Counted from the stretch's first letter, positions 26,940 through 38,908 are shown. The stretch is DNA of 64,000 nucleotides from Acanthacorydalis orientalis (GCA_034766995.1 CM068320.1:11375687-11439686), one strand, 5' to 3'. Notes: generated by a model not told the origin, from the letters alone. Program-made: numbers and translations.

Positions 26940-28039
26940 ATTCAATTGAAGACAGATTTATAATTCGATTTCATTCATTATTTTATTAAATATATTGTAA
27001 TTTTTTTGCTTACATTAAACAAAAAAAATGTTTCTTAAACTTCATTTTTTCGTAGTAGAAACGTTCTTATAATTCATTTCCATGTCGAATTTCTATTTAA
27101 AAAAAAACTGAAAATTACTTAAAATACAGTGTTTTTAAATTAATGAGTATTTGAATATCTGAAATTTTATTTGAACAAATTTTTGAAAGGAAACATCGCG
27201 CCTGGATAAAAATTATATATTATTGAAACTTATAAATAACTTATACATATATATTTAGTACCATTAATTGCATTAATAGTATTAAATATTATATCGTTCA
27301 CGAAAAAAACACTTTTTTTTCACTCGAGTTAATTATTCACCGAGACATGTATTCAAATCTAACTCATTCCAGTATATTCGAGTTAAAGAGGTCGTTATCA
27401 TTCTATTCTTCTACAGATTATTGTACAGGTTGATATCATCAACTTGTATGTAATAATGTGGTTCGCGGTTGTCAACGTTAGAATGGCTATAAAAACAGGT
27501 CGTAACATTTTTATTTACCATAAATGCGAGAAGATGTCAACGTTGCTCCAACAAATAAGAATAAAAGATTCGTAGTAAATTGGCTAACGAGCTTGTAAAT
27601 AGTAAAACGTTAACATATATCGTTTTCAATAGCACTATTTAGAAAACAATTACTTTGAAACGTATAGAAATACATCAGATGAATTAATACTTCTAGTTAC
27701 TAAAACAAATTCCTTTCAACGTTTTACTATTGTCTACTGAAAATATATATGATGTCAGTAATTTTCAATTAAATGTAATGTGCAGCTTATTGTTCTATGT
27801 TTCATATGTTTATAAGAATGAATTAAATGCATCCACATTAAGTGTCATTTATAATTTTTTCCACGTTAGTGAATATGTCATTACGTACAAGTATCATGCA
27901 TTTATTTTTTATGGATTTTTCTAAAAGATATTTTATATAAGAATATCAATTATAGTAGAGTTTAAATAATATACATAGCTAATATGTAGTTGAATTAAAC
28001 CAATTTAGCGCACATATGAATATATTATTTTTTTTTATT

Positions 28040-29750
28040 AACAGCCTCTGTTAATCCACTGCTGGATAAAGGCCTCTTCCATGATTTTCCATTTTGTTCG
28101 ATTCAGTGCCTCTCTTTTCCACAGATTTCCAAGAAAGTTTTTAATATACTTATCCCATATGTTCATTGATCTCTTTCTGGATCTTTTCATATTCCTTAGT
28201 TCCCAGTCAATAATTTCTCTTGTCCATCGGTTGTCTTCTCTTCTTGCGACATGTCTCGCCCATTTTCATTTCAGACTCTTTACTCTTCTTATTATATCTG
28301 TGACTTCTGTTTGTTTTCATATCCATTCTATTCTCTTTCTATCTTTTCTTGTTATTCCCAACATGCATCTTTCCATACTTTGTTGTGTTGTTTGGAGTCT
28401 TTGAACTATTTTGGCGTTAAGCACCCATGTTTCGCTGCCGTAGGTAAGGACTGATAGTATACACTGATCAAATACTTGTTTCCTTAAACAGAGTGGAATT
28501 GTTGATTTAAATATCGAGGAGTTTCGTCAAAAAGAGGTCCATCCCATTTTTATTCTCCTATTTACTTCTTCAGTGAATGATCCATCTCTGTTGATAAGCT
28601 GGCCTAGATAGACATATTTCGTAACTTCTTCTATTTCCGTTCCTTTTATTTCAATTTTCTTCGGACAGACAAACGCATTGAACAGTATTTTTGTCTTTGT
28701 ATGATTCATGTTGAAGCCGATTTTTTGACTGGCATCGTTTAGTTCTTCTATCGTCTTTTGCAGCTCTTCCGGAGTATTTGCGAAAATAACTATATCGTCG
28801 GCAAACCGGAGATGGCTTAATCTTTCGCCCTTTATTTCGATTCCTTTGTCCTCCCAGTCGAGCGATTTGAATACTTCTTCCAAGACCGCAGTAAACAATT
28901 TCAGAGAAATTGCATCTCCCTGTCTTACACTTTTCTAGATTTTTATCTTTCTTGTTTCTTCATGTAGCTTCACCGGCATCGTCGCTTTTTTATAGATGTT
29001 ATCTAACAGCTCGATATATGTGCCCTCTATGCCTTGGTTCTTCAATGCAGATATTACCGACAAGGTGGTGATGGAGTCGAAAGCCTTCTCGTAGTCTATA
29101 AAGCCAAGACATACTGGTATTTTGTATTCATTTAATCGGGTTATTACTTCTCTCACTACTTGAATATGATCCATTGTACTAAATCCGGTTCTAAATCCGG
29201 CTTGTTCTCTTGGTTGGGCGAAATCTAGTTGCATTTGTAGACGTTTCGAACTTATTTTTGTAAAGATCTTATATATCGTAGGTAGTAAACTAATCGACCG
29301 ATAATTTTTCAAATCCTCTTTATCTCCTTTCTTGTGTAAAAGAATTGCGGTGGCTCCATTCATTTATCTCAGATAGTTCTTTTTTGTATACAAGCAGTGA
29401 ATATATCAGCGAGAATTTTTTCTGTTTTTTCTTCTACTAACTTGAAGATTTCTGCTATTAACCCATCATTTCCGGCTGCTCCTCCATTTTTCTTATTCTT
29501 TATTGCATATGTAACCTCTTCCGGTAGCACGGGTGGGACACCTTGGTTTGTATGTTTTCTATTCTTGTTTTCTTTGTTACATGTATTTTTGTATAGGTCT
29601 GTGTAGAATTCTTCTACTCTTTTAATGATTCCCTTTTTGTTGAAGATTCTGCTCCCATCATCTAATTTCAAGGCAGTTATATGTTCTTTGGCAATCATTA
29701 AGCTCTGTTTCATTTTTCGGTAGCTTTTATTTTCTTCGATAGTCTTATGA
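28040..29750 (-). mobile_element. RTE-type LINE, 5'-truncated
   Basis: A non-LTR retrotransposon on the minus strand. Its 3' end (left) starts after an A-rich tail seen as a T run at about 28029-28038. The coding part runs from the reverse transcriptase N-terminal region to the C-terminus. The apurinic endonuclease domain is absent: homology ends abruptly at a TA tract starting at 29752. A second, shorter 3' fragment of the same family is at 35245-35443. Confidence 0.9.
28048..29748 (-). pseudogene. LINE reverse transcriptase ORF remnant
   Basis: Reads from about 29748 down. N-terminal part: KTIEENKSYRKMKQSL and KNKKNGGAAGNDGLIAEIFK. After one frameshift near 29366: LKNYRSISLLPTIYKIFTKI, then AGFRTGFSTMDHIQ, then FIDYEKAFDSI (motif A with catalytic Asp). 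After one in-frame stop near 28933: QGDAISLKLFTAVLEE and RFADDIVIFAN (motif C with the catalytic Asp pair). The C-terminal part, after more frame changes, includes VLTYGSETWVLNAKIVQRLQ, MLGITRKDRKRIEWI and EEAFIQQWINRG. This order is typical of RTE-type LINEs, often annotated in insects as craniofacial development protein 2-like. The RT core from 29363 to 28527 has only one stop, so the copy is fairly young. Confidence 0.9.
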
Positions 29751-29864
<114 letters not shown>

Positions 29865-29865
29865 A

Positions 29866-30643
29866 TGTTAATAACATTTCTAATGTCCAATTTGCATATC
29901 ATAGTTACGATAATCTTTATTAAGGGTAGATATTGACTAGAAACATCGATGTTTCGACATCGATATTTTTAATACTGCTATTTCAGGGAAAATATATAGT
30001 ATATGAACACCGTCTGTGCAAAATTACACATATCCATCACTGATAAAAAATGCTGCAGATGACGCATTCAGTTTCATTTGATTAGTTGATAACCCATACT
30101 TTTAATTTACTATTTAGAAACTGTTAGCTGAAAAGTACGTTGCCATCTAATACACTTGCATGAAAAAATCATACAAAATTATAGGTTTAGAAAGAAAATA
30201 TTATTGATAAGTTTCAAATCGTAACTCAAATTTAAATCTTTAATAAGTGTATGAAATAAAATGAGAATACATTTTTTTACATAAAAAACAATTTAATATA
30301 GACATTTTCATTTTGGTTGGACTGGTGTTAAATTTCAAACCTGAATATTTATTGTGAGCAGTATTATTTATATTACAGCTTGACAAATAGTTTACAGCGC
30401 TTAATATGCTATTTAAACAATTTTTACATAATTCTTGAAGTCTGGAAATGTAACTCCAAACTTGGATCTTTTTTTTGTCAATTCTAACTTAATACTTGTT
30501 TTAAATAAACTGTCAGCTACCTATACAACTGACACTAAGTGGAATTATATTTAGAACAGTAAAAAATATTCAGATTTATAGATATAACGTACGGTCCAAA
30601 ATCAAAAACCAGTATTTTTACGAGTCTATTAAAAAGACAAAAT

Positions 30644-30708
<65 letters not shown>

Positions 30709-30890
30709 GTATTCAAGAAAATCTTTGGCTACATTTACGTATAAAAATGTAGTAGAAAACAAGGTAAAATTAGGGTTAATTGAACTAAATTTAGTGTCAC
30801 TTCACACATCGATAATTTACATCATTATTGGTTTTATGCGTAGGTTTATAATGTGCTTCCATTATCGAACGGAACGCCGTATATTTATAT
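29866..30890. other. Non-coding DNA
   Basis: No gene seen. A pure TA tract lies at 30648-30707. Around 29935-29965 the sequence contains CATCGATGTTTCGACATCGA, a short imperfect inverted motif. Confidence 0.6.
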
Positions 30891-31130
30891 TTATTAATTT
30901 ATATATTAATTAATATATTAAAATAATATATTATATTCGTTAATTTATATATTAATTAATTGATATTTTTATTAATTTATATATTAATTAATATATTAAC
31001 ATTAGCATATTATATTTGTTAATTTATATATTAATTAATTGATATTTTTATTAATTAATACATTAACATATTATATTTGATTATTAATTTATATATTAAT
31101 TGATTGATAATTTTATCAATTTATATTTAT
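30891..31130. repeat. Minisatellite, about 78-bp period
   Basis: Blocks beginning TTAATTTATATATTAATTAA recur five or six times and alternate between two endings: one with ATATTATATT(T/C)G, the other with TTGATATTTTTA. Together they form a higher-order unit of roughly 78 bp present about three times, the last degraded. Confidence 0.85.
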
Positions 31131-31529
31131 TGTTTATATTTACTTCTTAATTTATTTTAAAAACATATATTTTTTTTCAAATGGGTTTTTTATTCGAAAT
31201 AACAAGTATATAAATATTACAAATACATTTCAGAAATCTTTAAATTGAAATATATATTTAAGGCTTGTTAATATTCTTATACCCTGTATATGAACTTTTA
31301 CAAACATTTTATTTGTATTGTATCTAATTTAGTTACTTATTTTTATTAATGAAAATTTTCATTCATTATTGTTAATAATTAATTTATTTTTGAACACCTA
31401 ATGAGATTATTATTTTTATAGAGAAAAATTTTAGTAGGCATAAAAAACAAAATTACTTATTATATAATATCTTAAAAAAATATCTAGAGAATGTTCATTT
31501 TGCATCGAATATACAAATTAGATTTACAT

Positions 31530-31531
<2 letters not shown>
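31131..31531. other. Non-coding AT-rich DNA
   Basis: Nothing recognisable between the minisatellite and the CA/TA array that leads into the T2 end. Confidence 0.55.
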
Positions 31532-31560
<29 letters not shown>

Positions 31561-31562
<2 letters not shown>

Positions 31563-31575
31563 AATTATGGGACAC

Positions 31576-31616
<41 letters not shown>

Positions 31617-31624
31617 ATAATTTA
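31561..31624. repeat. TA-centred inverted repeat at T2 end
   Basis: TAAATTATGGGACA (31561-31574) and TGTCCTATAATTTA (31611-31624) match in inverted orientation at 13 of 14 positions, separated only by TA sequence. The right arm is the outermost end of the T2 transposon, so the end of the element has been copied in reverse across the tract. Confidence 0.85.
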
Positions 31625-32951
31625 TCACCCTATTTGTTTTTATTATAACTTTTGAACCAATGAAAAACAAACACAAACTGTAAACGACAAATGAGAGTAT
31701 AATTCGATAAGTGTTTCATTATCAAGTTTTGAAAATAACATCAAACAAGTGTCCGCCGTTAGACTGCTGAAAGATTCTAGCCCTTTCAATGGCATGTTCC
31801 ATGGCTAAATCTAAAGTTTCTTGTGGTAAAGCAACTATTTCGCCTCGAATGTTTTGTTTGAGGTTTTTCAATTTCTGACTTGTTGATATACATTTTTGAC
31901 TTTAGATCACATCAAAGAAAAAAGTCGCGGGACGTCATATTTGGCAAACGCACGGGACAATTTAAATTTCCATATTACAAGATTATGCGGCTGGAAAAAA
32001 CTTTCCCCAATATGTTCATTGTTATGAGAATTGTGTGTACTGTGACACCATCCCATTGAAACCGCATGTTCTACAGGGACAATCTATTCATCTTGGATAC
32101 TTAAAAGTCTTGTATCATTACTCTATAGTAAGAACCGTTAATTGTAACTGCATTTTCTTATAACTCATCTTTGAAGAAATATGACCCTAGGACGCCACCT
32201 CATACCACAGTGTTACCTTATGCAGGTGCAATGACTTCGAATAAATTTCCCTAGAATTTACCTTTCTCCCAAATCATCAATTGTTTTTTTTAACCGAATC
32301 GTTCAGCTCAAAGTGAGATTCGTTCCGCATCAATAAGTTTGAAGAAAAATCGATGATTTCAATATCAAGATGTAATGGCGCTTCAAGACATAATTTAAGA
32401 TCTAATTCAGTATCATATTAATGGTGTTTCGCACTAAATAAGAAGTGTTTAATTATCAGTCAGGATTTAGTTCTTGAACTACCTGTACCTTATAAGGGAA
32501 CAGACGTAAATTGATTCGTATTATTCTATACAGGAATGATCTTGGTATACGTAATTGTGCGGAACGTCTTCTTAAGGGTATTTCTCGAGCGTCTTGCTCA
32601 TTTTCATCACGTCACGAATTGTTTTACAAAGAACGACTTGTTCAGGGTCTCTCTGTATGCCTCTGATCACCAAAGGTTGTCATCTGCTCAAATCGATCCA
32701 CAAACTGTCGCCAGATCTGAATAGTAGTCTCATGTTGTTGACCGTATTGCCTTCGACATCTTTGTTGTGTTGCTACAATTGACGAACTGTTTCCAAATTG
32801 AATCCTTAATATTACAGCGGGTTGTTCAAGAGTATAACGATTAATTTTAAAACTTTTCGAATTGATCTTTAATAATGTTGAAAGTAAATGACAAAAAAAT
32901 GAAAATAAAAAAGTTATAAGCAAAAAAATTAAAGTGATCAATTTTGGAACA
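31611..32951 (-). mobile_element. Tc1/mariner (IS630-type) remnant T2
   Basis: The left end TGTCCTATAATTTATCACCC and the right end, read in reverse as TGTTCCAAAATTGATCACTT, agree at about 16 of 22 bases. TA tracts flank both sides, as expected for insertion at TA. Length is about 1.34 kb, essentially complete but decayed. The gene reads on the minus strand. Confidence 0.88.
31721..32900 (-). pseudogene. IS630-type transposase pseudogene (T2)
   Basis: The N-terminal HTH-like region is clear: NRYTLEQPAVILRIQFGN, SSIVATQQRCRRQYGQ and RQFVDRFEQMTTFGDQRHTE, an arrangement found in insect transposases of this group. Downstream, across frames, come NESHFELNDSVKKNN (first Asp changed to Asn), FQWDGVTVHT (second Asp kept), and the C-terminal QSNGGHLFDVIFKT followed by a stop near 31722. 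Many stops. The 99-codon open frame at 32642-32941 is the N-terminal part only. Confidence 0.85.
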
Positions 32952-32954
32952 CCT

Positions 32955-32992
<38 letters not shown>

Positions 32993-33020
32993 CTTTCTAA
33001 TTTATAATACTTTATAATAC

Positions 33021-33177
33021 TAAACATTGTTTATTTTTTTTGATAAATTTAAAACATCAGAATTTAAGGTTTGGTTTTTAATATTTTCGTTGCATATATA
33101 TATAACGAAAATTTTAAAAACCCAACCTTAAATTCTGATGTTTTAAAATTATCAAAAAAAAATAAACAATATTTTAA
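33021..33177. repeat. Long TA-centred palindrome
   Basis: The left arm 33021-33091 and right arm 33104-33177 are near-perfect reverse complements, by eye over 90% across about 72 bases, separated by 12 bases (GCATATATATAT). Shared core words include AAAACATCAGAATTTAAGG and its inverse CCTTAAATTCTGATGTTTT. ORFs on both strands here are mirror images of each other caused by the palindrome. No transposon ends are evident at the outer borders. Confidence 0.95.
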
Positions 33178-34835
33178 AACATTACAACTTAAATGTATTT
33201 TAAATAAAATCTCTTTCATAAACACACGTACATTTATGGATACATGCATATATATATAGAGAGAGAGAAAGAGAGAGAGAGAGATAAAGTAAGTTAATTT
33301 ACTGTATACTAATATATTTATATACATATATATATATAATATTTTTTTATTTCTGAAAATAACGAAGAATGAACAAAAAATAGTTATTTCTTTCTTTACT
33401 CTTTTTACTGATGATTTACTGGCTTCAATATTACACGCCAAGTCTTGTAAGTAAAAAAACAAGTATTGGGCAGAATCAACAGTTGTGTTTGATTGATCAC
33501 TCAACTTTTAGGAAATAGAAAATTCGAGTATGGATTATTAGTAAATATTTTCTGTAGATACTTTAAAAGCATCGGTTATGATTGAACGCTAATAATGGTA
33601 TTATATTTTAAATAAATTAAAATCATGAATTACTTAAAAGTATGGTATGTCCTAAACTCTTATTTAATAAATCAATATTTTAAAAATTTATTGATGTCGT
33701 AGCTGACTTACTGTATGTTCATACTAATTTTCTAATTACATTTACACTTTCATATTTTTTTTAAAAAAAACTCTTTTTAATACACATTAGTAGAAAAATT
33801 GATTTAGAAGATTGCTTACACACTTATAAAATGATATTACTTGTTACAACCTGACAGGTATATTTAAATGTAAATATATACATAAATATTTTTACATACA
33901 TATTTTTTATACTCTCAACATCTTTTACTTCTCTCCTGTACTTTTTATAATATCAACTTAACTTTCTCATCGTTGTTCATTATGATGCATGAATGTTTTA
34001 TGTGTTTATTAATATATGCTTCAGACATTTAAGATTAATAAATCGATTCAATACCCATTTTCAGTGTTCTGACGGCTTTCAGTATATACCTTAATTTGCA
34101 TAGTATTTAAGAGATTAATTGGTCGTAATGGAAAAAAAACATAGATTCTTAAAAATTAAATTAAAATATCATTAGTATATTTTAAACCACATAAGAATGA
34201 CTTTCATACTTAAAAGACTTAATATACCAATCATAAGAGAGATAAATATTAAGTAAATAAAAAGTTAAATTTATACACATTGTACAAATGTAATAAAATC
34301 ATTATCAGAAAAGAATGCTTTATGCAATATTTCAAAAAAACTATTTTTTATACCGACATCAAAAGTTGATGTTATTTAAATTTAAAAATTATTTCCCTCA
34401 TAAAAAAAGTATAAAGAAACATATAAATAGTTTAAATAAATAAATAAGTTTCATTGTTAGGCTGTCTATTTCATCTATATTATAGACGATTTAACAAAAA
34501 GTGAGAATGAATAGAGGAATGAATAATGCATAGAGGAATCATTATTAAGAAAAAAAGAAAGTAACGAAGTTTACAAAAGAATATGAATGCTCAAAATTAA
34601 AATCGCTATTGAAAAAGAATAATTATATATATATATATATAATTTAAACCTAGAACTCTAGTAGTTAAAAATGTATATTTATATCATAGAATTTTAACAG
34701 ACTTTTTATGCACAACTATTTATGATGTTGAGTGATAAAAAGTATGCGAATTATAACTAATTTTTAATAATTAGTATGTATTCGATCTATTTTTAAAAAA
34801 TAGTCCACATTTTCAAGAAATAGACACATTTTGAG
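33178..34835. other. AT-rich non-coding DNA
   Basis: No gene seen. A GA-rich microsatellite follows a TA tract near 33247-33285. A 146-codon minus-strand frame crossing the palindrome has no family signature and low-complexity AT-driven composition. Confidence 0.6.
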
Positions 34836-35240
34836 TGTCTATGGCTGCTGTAAGAAAGCTCTTTCAGAACCACATTATTTCCAAAAATGGTGATGTTATT
34901 TAGACCAACAATATCCCCAGATTTTAAGGTGTGTGTTTATTTTCCTTGGAGGTATCTAAAGAGCAAAGTGTATATTGATCCTCCACGTACTATTCCTTAA
35001 CTTAAATTAAAAATCAAAAGAAGAAATTGTGATGGTTCCACAAGACATGTTAAAACGTTTAATGGAAAAATTCCGAATAAGATTACATAAAAACGTGCAC
35101 CGAAATGATGCTCATGTACCAAACGTTATTTTTGTTAAAATGAAATGACCTGGTATTCCTAACAAGAATATGTAAAAAAATTTTTTTAAAAATCATTTAA
35201 TTATTGCGTTTTAACATTTTCCCGTTCCTCTGGCGCACCA
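34836..35240 (+). mobile_element. IS630-type remnant T3 (3' part only)
   Basis: Plus-strand reading across frames gives NHIISKNGDV, then WRYLKSKVYIDPPRTIP, then VPQDMLKRLMEKFRIRLHK and DAHVPNVIFVK, which is the C-terminal part of an IS630-type transposase. It is followed by a candidate terminal end CCCGTTCCTCTGGCGCACC (about 35221-35239) that resembles, in reverse, the GGTGGCGCAAAAAGTACGAA end of T1. The 5' two thirds of the element are missing. Confidence 0.8.
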
Positions 35241-35244
35241 TCAC

Positions 35245-35443
35245 CCACTGTCAATCCACTACTGGATAAAGACCTCTTCCATGATTTTCCATTCTTAATA
35301 AAAATATTAATTTGCTTACCCCACCTGTTCATTCGTCTATTTTTTGGTCTTTTCAAATTCCTTGGTTCCCAGTTAATAATTTCTATTGTACATCGGTTGT
35401 CTTCTCTTGTTGCAACATGCTCCGTCCATTTCCATTTCAGACT
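35245..35443 (-). mobile_element. LINE 3' fragment (same family as 28040-29750)
   Basis: The segment with CAATCCACTACTGGATAAAG and CCATGATTTTCCATTC closely matches the 3' end of the larger LINE copy and encodes the same C-terminal peptide (EEVFIQ.WIDSG). An internal gap of about 50 bases is present. Homology stops exactly where a TA tract begins at 35443, as at the 5' edge of the larger copy. Confidence 0.85.
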
Positions 35444-35785
35444 CGTATATATATATATATATACATATATAAGAATTTTGGGTGAGGTTTCTCATGCTGT
35501 GCAAATGTCTTTTTATATAAAAAAAACTTGAATATATAGCTTTAAATATTAATAATGGAATACGTGTATAAATGTTAGTAATTACAATTTTTTCTTTGAA
35601 AAATTAATAAAATCTAACATGTTATAAATAAAATTTTACAACATGAAAATAAAAAACATTAATAAAATACATTACGTCTTAAGAATTACAAAAATATTTT
35701 CAAATTATCAAAGCATATAACGGAATATAAATTAAAATATAATATTTATAATATATATATATATATATATATATCTACATATATA

Positions 35786-35830
<45 letters not shown>

Positions 35831-36329
35831 GAAATAACTTCTAAGAAACACAGTAAGTAGTAAAAAAAAGTCCACGTTTCGTACCAGTAGATAAAATTTT
35901 AATCAAAATACTTTTATATTTTATATAAAACTGAAACATATAATCTGAATATAAAAGTTATTTGAAATCTTTATGTAACATAATGAACATGCAAATATGC
36001 ATGATCGGATTTTCATAGAGAAAAAATATATCTGAATAAAACAACAATCTAAAACTTGCTTGTAAATAAAATAAATTTAAGTAAAAGAAATACAAATATA
36101 GAGTGATGACATTCAGCACTGATGGCAGTAATTTTGATTAGTTTTTGTCTTTCTAGAATTTTCAACTTAAAAACTAACTTTTGTATAAGATAAAAATGTC
36201 CTCATTTAAACTAAACAATCTTGAATAATAAAATTTAGAAAAGAATAAATTTCTTGGAAAATTTGTATTTAACGAATGTATTAATAAAAAATTCTGTTTT
36301 CGTTTCGCAATTTGTACACACACACACAC

Positions 36330-36370
<41 letters not shown>

Positions 36371-38193
36371 CCGAAAAAATTTTCTAATACAATTTTTCAA
36401 AATTAGAATTATCCGATTAAAACTTCTTTGCGTTTACATGTAAATAATTCAGATCATTTAAGTTCAAGTCTAATCAGATTTTACGTCAGGTCTGGTTAAT
36501 TCAGGTCAGCTAATATCAGATCACAATAATAATTTCATTAGTTGCTCAAGAATTAATTAATTATTAATAATAATGTATGGAAATTTATATTCATTTAAAT
36601 GTTATGTAATTAATTTAGATACAATATCAGTAGAATGATTGTAAAAATTCGTATATAGGGTACAAAAATATAAAAAATCTTAAATATTCATTGAATTTAA
36701 AAAGTGCTGACATGTATTTTTAATATTTATATATTTATTGATTACTTATAATAACACTTTTTGAAACATATTATAGTTTTAAAAGTAAATAAAAAAATAA
36801 ATATAAATATTAATAAGTAAATTAATTTGATTTCGAGGAATTGGTTCAAAAAAGTATCATTCCAATGAATTGTGTTTCGAATAATTATTTTCGGAAGTTT
36901 TATTTCAACTGCTTTATTATTTATTAAGGTCTAATAGATTTGGAATGTATAATGATTTTAATTATGTTACGAATTCGATATATTGTTTATAAAAAAGTTA
37001 GTTCGATTCGATCTTAAACATTTATAATAGAGATTATATATAATATATAATGCACAAAGAGACATAAACAAATATATAAATAATGAAATTAATGTGTTAA
37101 AAACATTTTTGAAATACTCCATTCAAATTGGAAACTAATAGATATCGGGAAATTAATAACATATATTTTTATTTCCAAAAATGAAACCCATTTCTAATTG
37201 ATTTAAAATTAAAAATATATAATTTAAAAAAGTCAAAGTACGTTATATAGGTGTTATATTTTAGGTTATATATATATATATATAATTATATATATATATA
37301 TATATTATGTTAGGTGTTATGTTTGTTTATTATATTTAATATAGAATTATTTTATAGAATATATAATTCGATTTTTCTTTTCTCTAATTGTGCGATGTAT
37401 ATTTTCTTGTGAATCTTTATCTTTTTAATTTTTTTATAATGGACCAACATTTTAGTTTTTGAAATGACACAACTATATTTTGAAATGTTAATAATGTTCT
37501 AAAAACTTTCAATCATAATTTCAAACATATTCGTCAAAATAATCAGAATGAAAATTACTGAAAAAATTTAACTTTTTAGTTTTAATATTGTTTCTTTTGA
37601 TATTTAAATTCAAACATTTAGATAAAATAAGAATCTTTGATGAAAAATACAAATTTATTGTAATCAATATGAATTATTTTCATTTTCCATCTCGACCTTA
37701 AATAAATTTAAATCATTGCCTCACAATGAAAAATGAAAAATCTATAAACGTTAAAATAGATTATTTTCGAAAAAAATGCCATTCACTTCTGACTTATCAT
37801 TTTTAAATTAAGAGTAAGTTTGTACGTGTTTATTTATTTCATAATTGTTACAGCAGCATATACCAATTCATTATCGAATCGAAAAAGTGTCCAATATGAT
37901 TTAATATAATTTCTATAAAGCTTTCTAACAATATCTAAAGATAGTATAAGTCCGTAATAAGATATTATATTTAAAAGTATGTAAATCAAACGGACAAGAG
38001 GTAAAATGTATCTATGTGCATATTTTACTAACAAACGAATGAGTTTAAGTATTGACTTATTTTTAATATTTAACACTTATTAACATTACAAAAGACATTT
38101 ATTTTACGTTGAAAATTTATTATTTCATTGCACTTTTTTTTGAAATATACTTAAAAGTTCCTTATTGTAATTTTTTCAGTAAAATATTACATT

Positions 38194-38229
<36 letters not shown>

Positions 38230-38338
38230 CTGAAAAGAAAAACGAAATGTAAGTAAAAAGTTCAGCTTATTAGAAGTTGATGAGTAAGTTCTTTCTATTT
38301 TCCTATCAGTTACAAATGTAAATATATATATACTCATA
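35444..38338. other. AT-rich non-coding DNA
   Basis: No gene is supported. TA or CA/TA tracts lie near 35440-35470, 35750-35827, 36315-36365 and 38197-38227. TAGGTGTTAT occurs on both sides of a TA tract near 37247 and 37310. TTTTCAGTAAA (38174) and TTTACTGAAAA (38226) form a short inverted repeat around another TA tract. Confidence 0.6.
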
Positions 38339-38896
38339 TTAGGTCAGTAGAAAGCTAATTACGGTTTATGCACCCATTTATCAACATTTTTGATCTTCCT
38401 ACCTGTTTTAAGTAGTTCAAAACTGTTAGATGATTAATGTCTAACTTTTGTGCAAGTTCTCGAATTGTTTTGCGTGGTTCTGATTCAACTAACTCCTTCA
38501 GTTGGTCGTTATCAAGTGAAGAAGGACACTCACGACCTTCTTCATTTTGAAGGCTCTCATCCCCAACAAGAATTTTTTGGAGCCACCATTGTACAGTACA
38601 TTCCTTAACAGTATCCACACCAAAAGTATCGTTTGTTTACGAGCAGTTTTTGCTACTTTATCACCCGTTTTGAACTCATACAAAAAGTAGCTCTTATTTG
38701 CTTCTTTCCATCTTTATTTCAATAGCTAAATTTGAAGTAAAATCAATAATAAAACCAAATTCAATGTTACCAAAATATAGACCGAAAATGCACTTTAAAA
38801 TGATATTAACATGAACACGATAAAATCACACTAATTGAAAAAAATAATGTTAGAATTCAGGAAATAAAAACAGCAATTATTTTCTTAACAACTTAA
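38339..38896 (-). mobile_element. HTH-only mariner deletion derivative D3
   Basis: The left end TTAGGTCAGTAGAAAGCTAA and the right end TTCTTAACAACTTAA enclose about 558 bp. Unlike D1, D2 and D4, the HTH codons here continue into the linker before joining the end, so the deletion arose independently. Confidence 0.85.
38355..38690 (-). pseudogene. Mariner transposase N-terminal fragment (D3)
   Basis: The 87-codon frame from 38618 reads MDTVKECTVQWWLQKI, then GDESLQNEEGRECPSSLDND, then VESEPRKTIRELAQKLDINH, and ends in KQVGRSKMLINGCINRN, a decayed version of the mariner linker GKVKKLDKWVP fused to the terminal repeat. The first part of the protein is in another frame (61-codon frame starting YEFKTGDK-like at 38683). 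It can bind DNA at best and has no catalytic domain. Confidence 0.8.
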
Positions 38897-38908
38897 TATA
38901 CATACACA

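Noticed and set aside
28081..28454. Two overlapping plus-strand ORFs of 107 and 67 codons
   Set aside because: They lie antisense to the LINE C-terminal region, which is clearly recognisable on the minus strand, and are shadows of it.
32536..32782. Two plus-strand ORFs of 62 codons
   Set aside because: Antisense to the T2 transposase N-terminal region.
33064..33504. 146-codon minus-strand ORF and its plus-strand partner at 33071-33259
   Set aside because: They cross the 33021-33177 palindrome, so parts read the same in both directions. There is no domain and composition is AT-driven.
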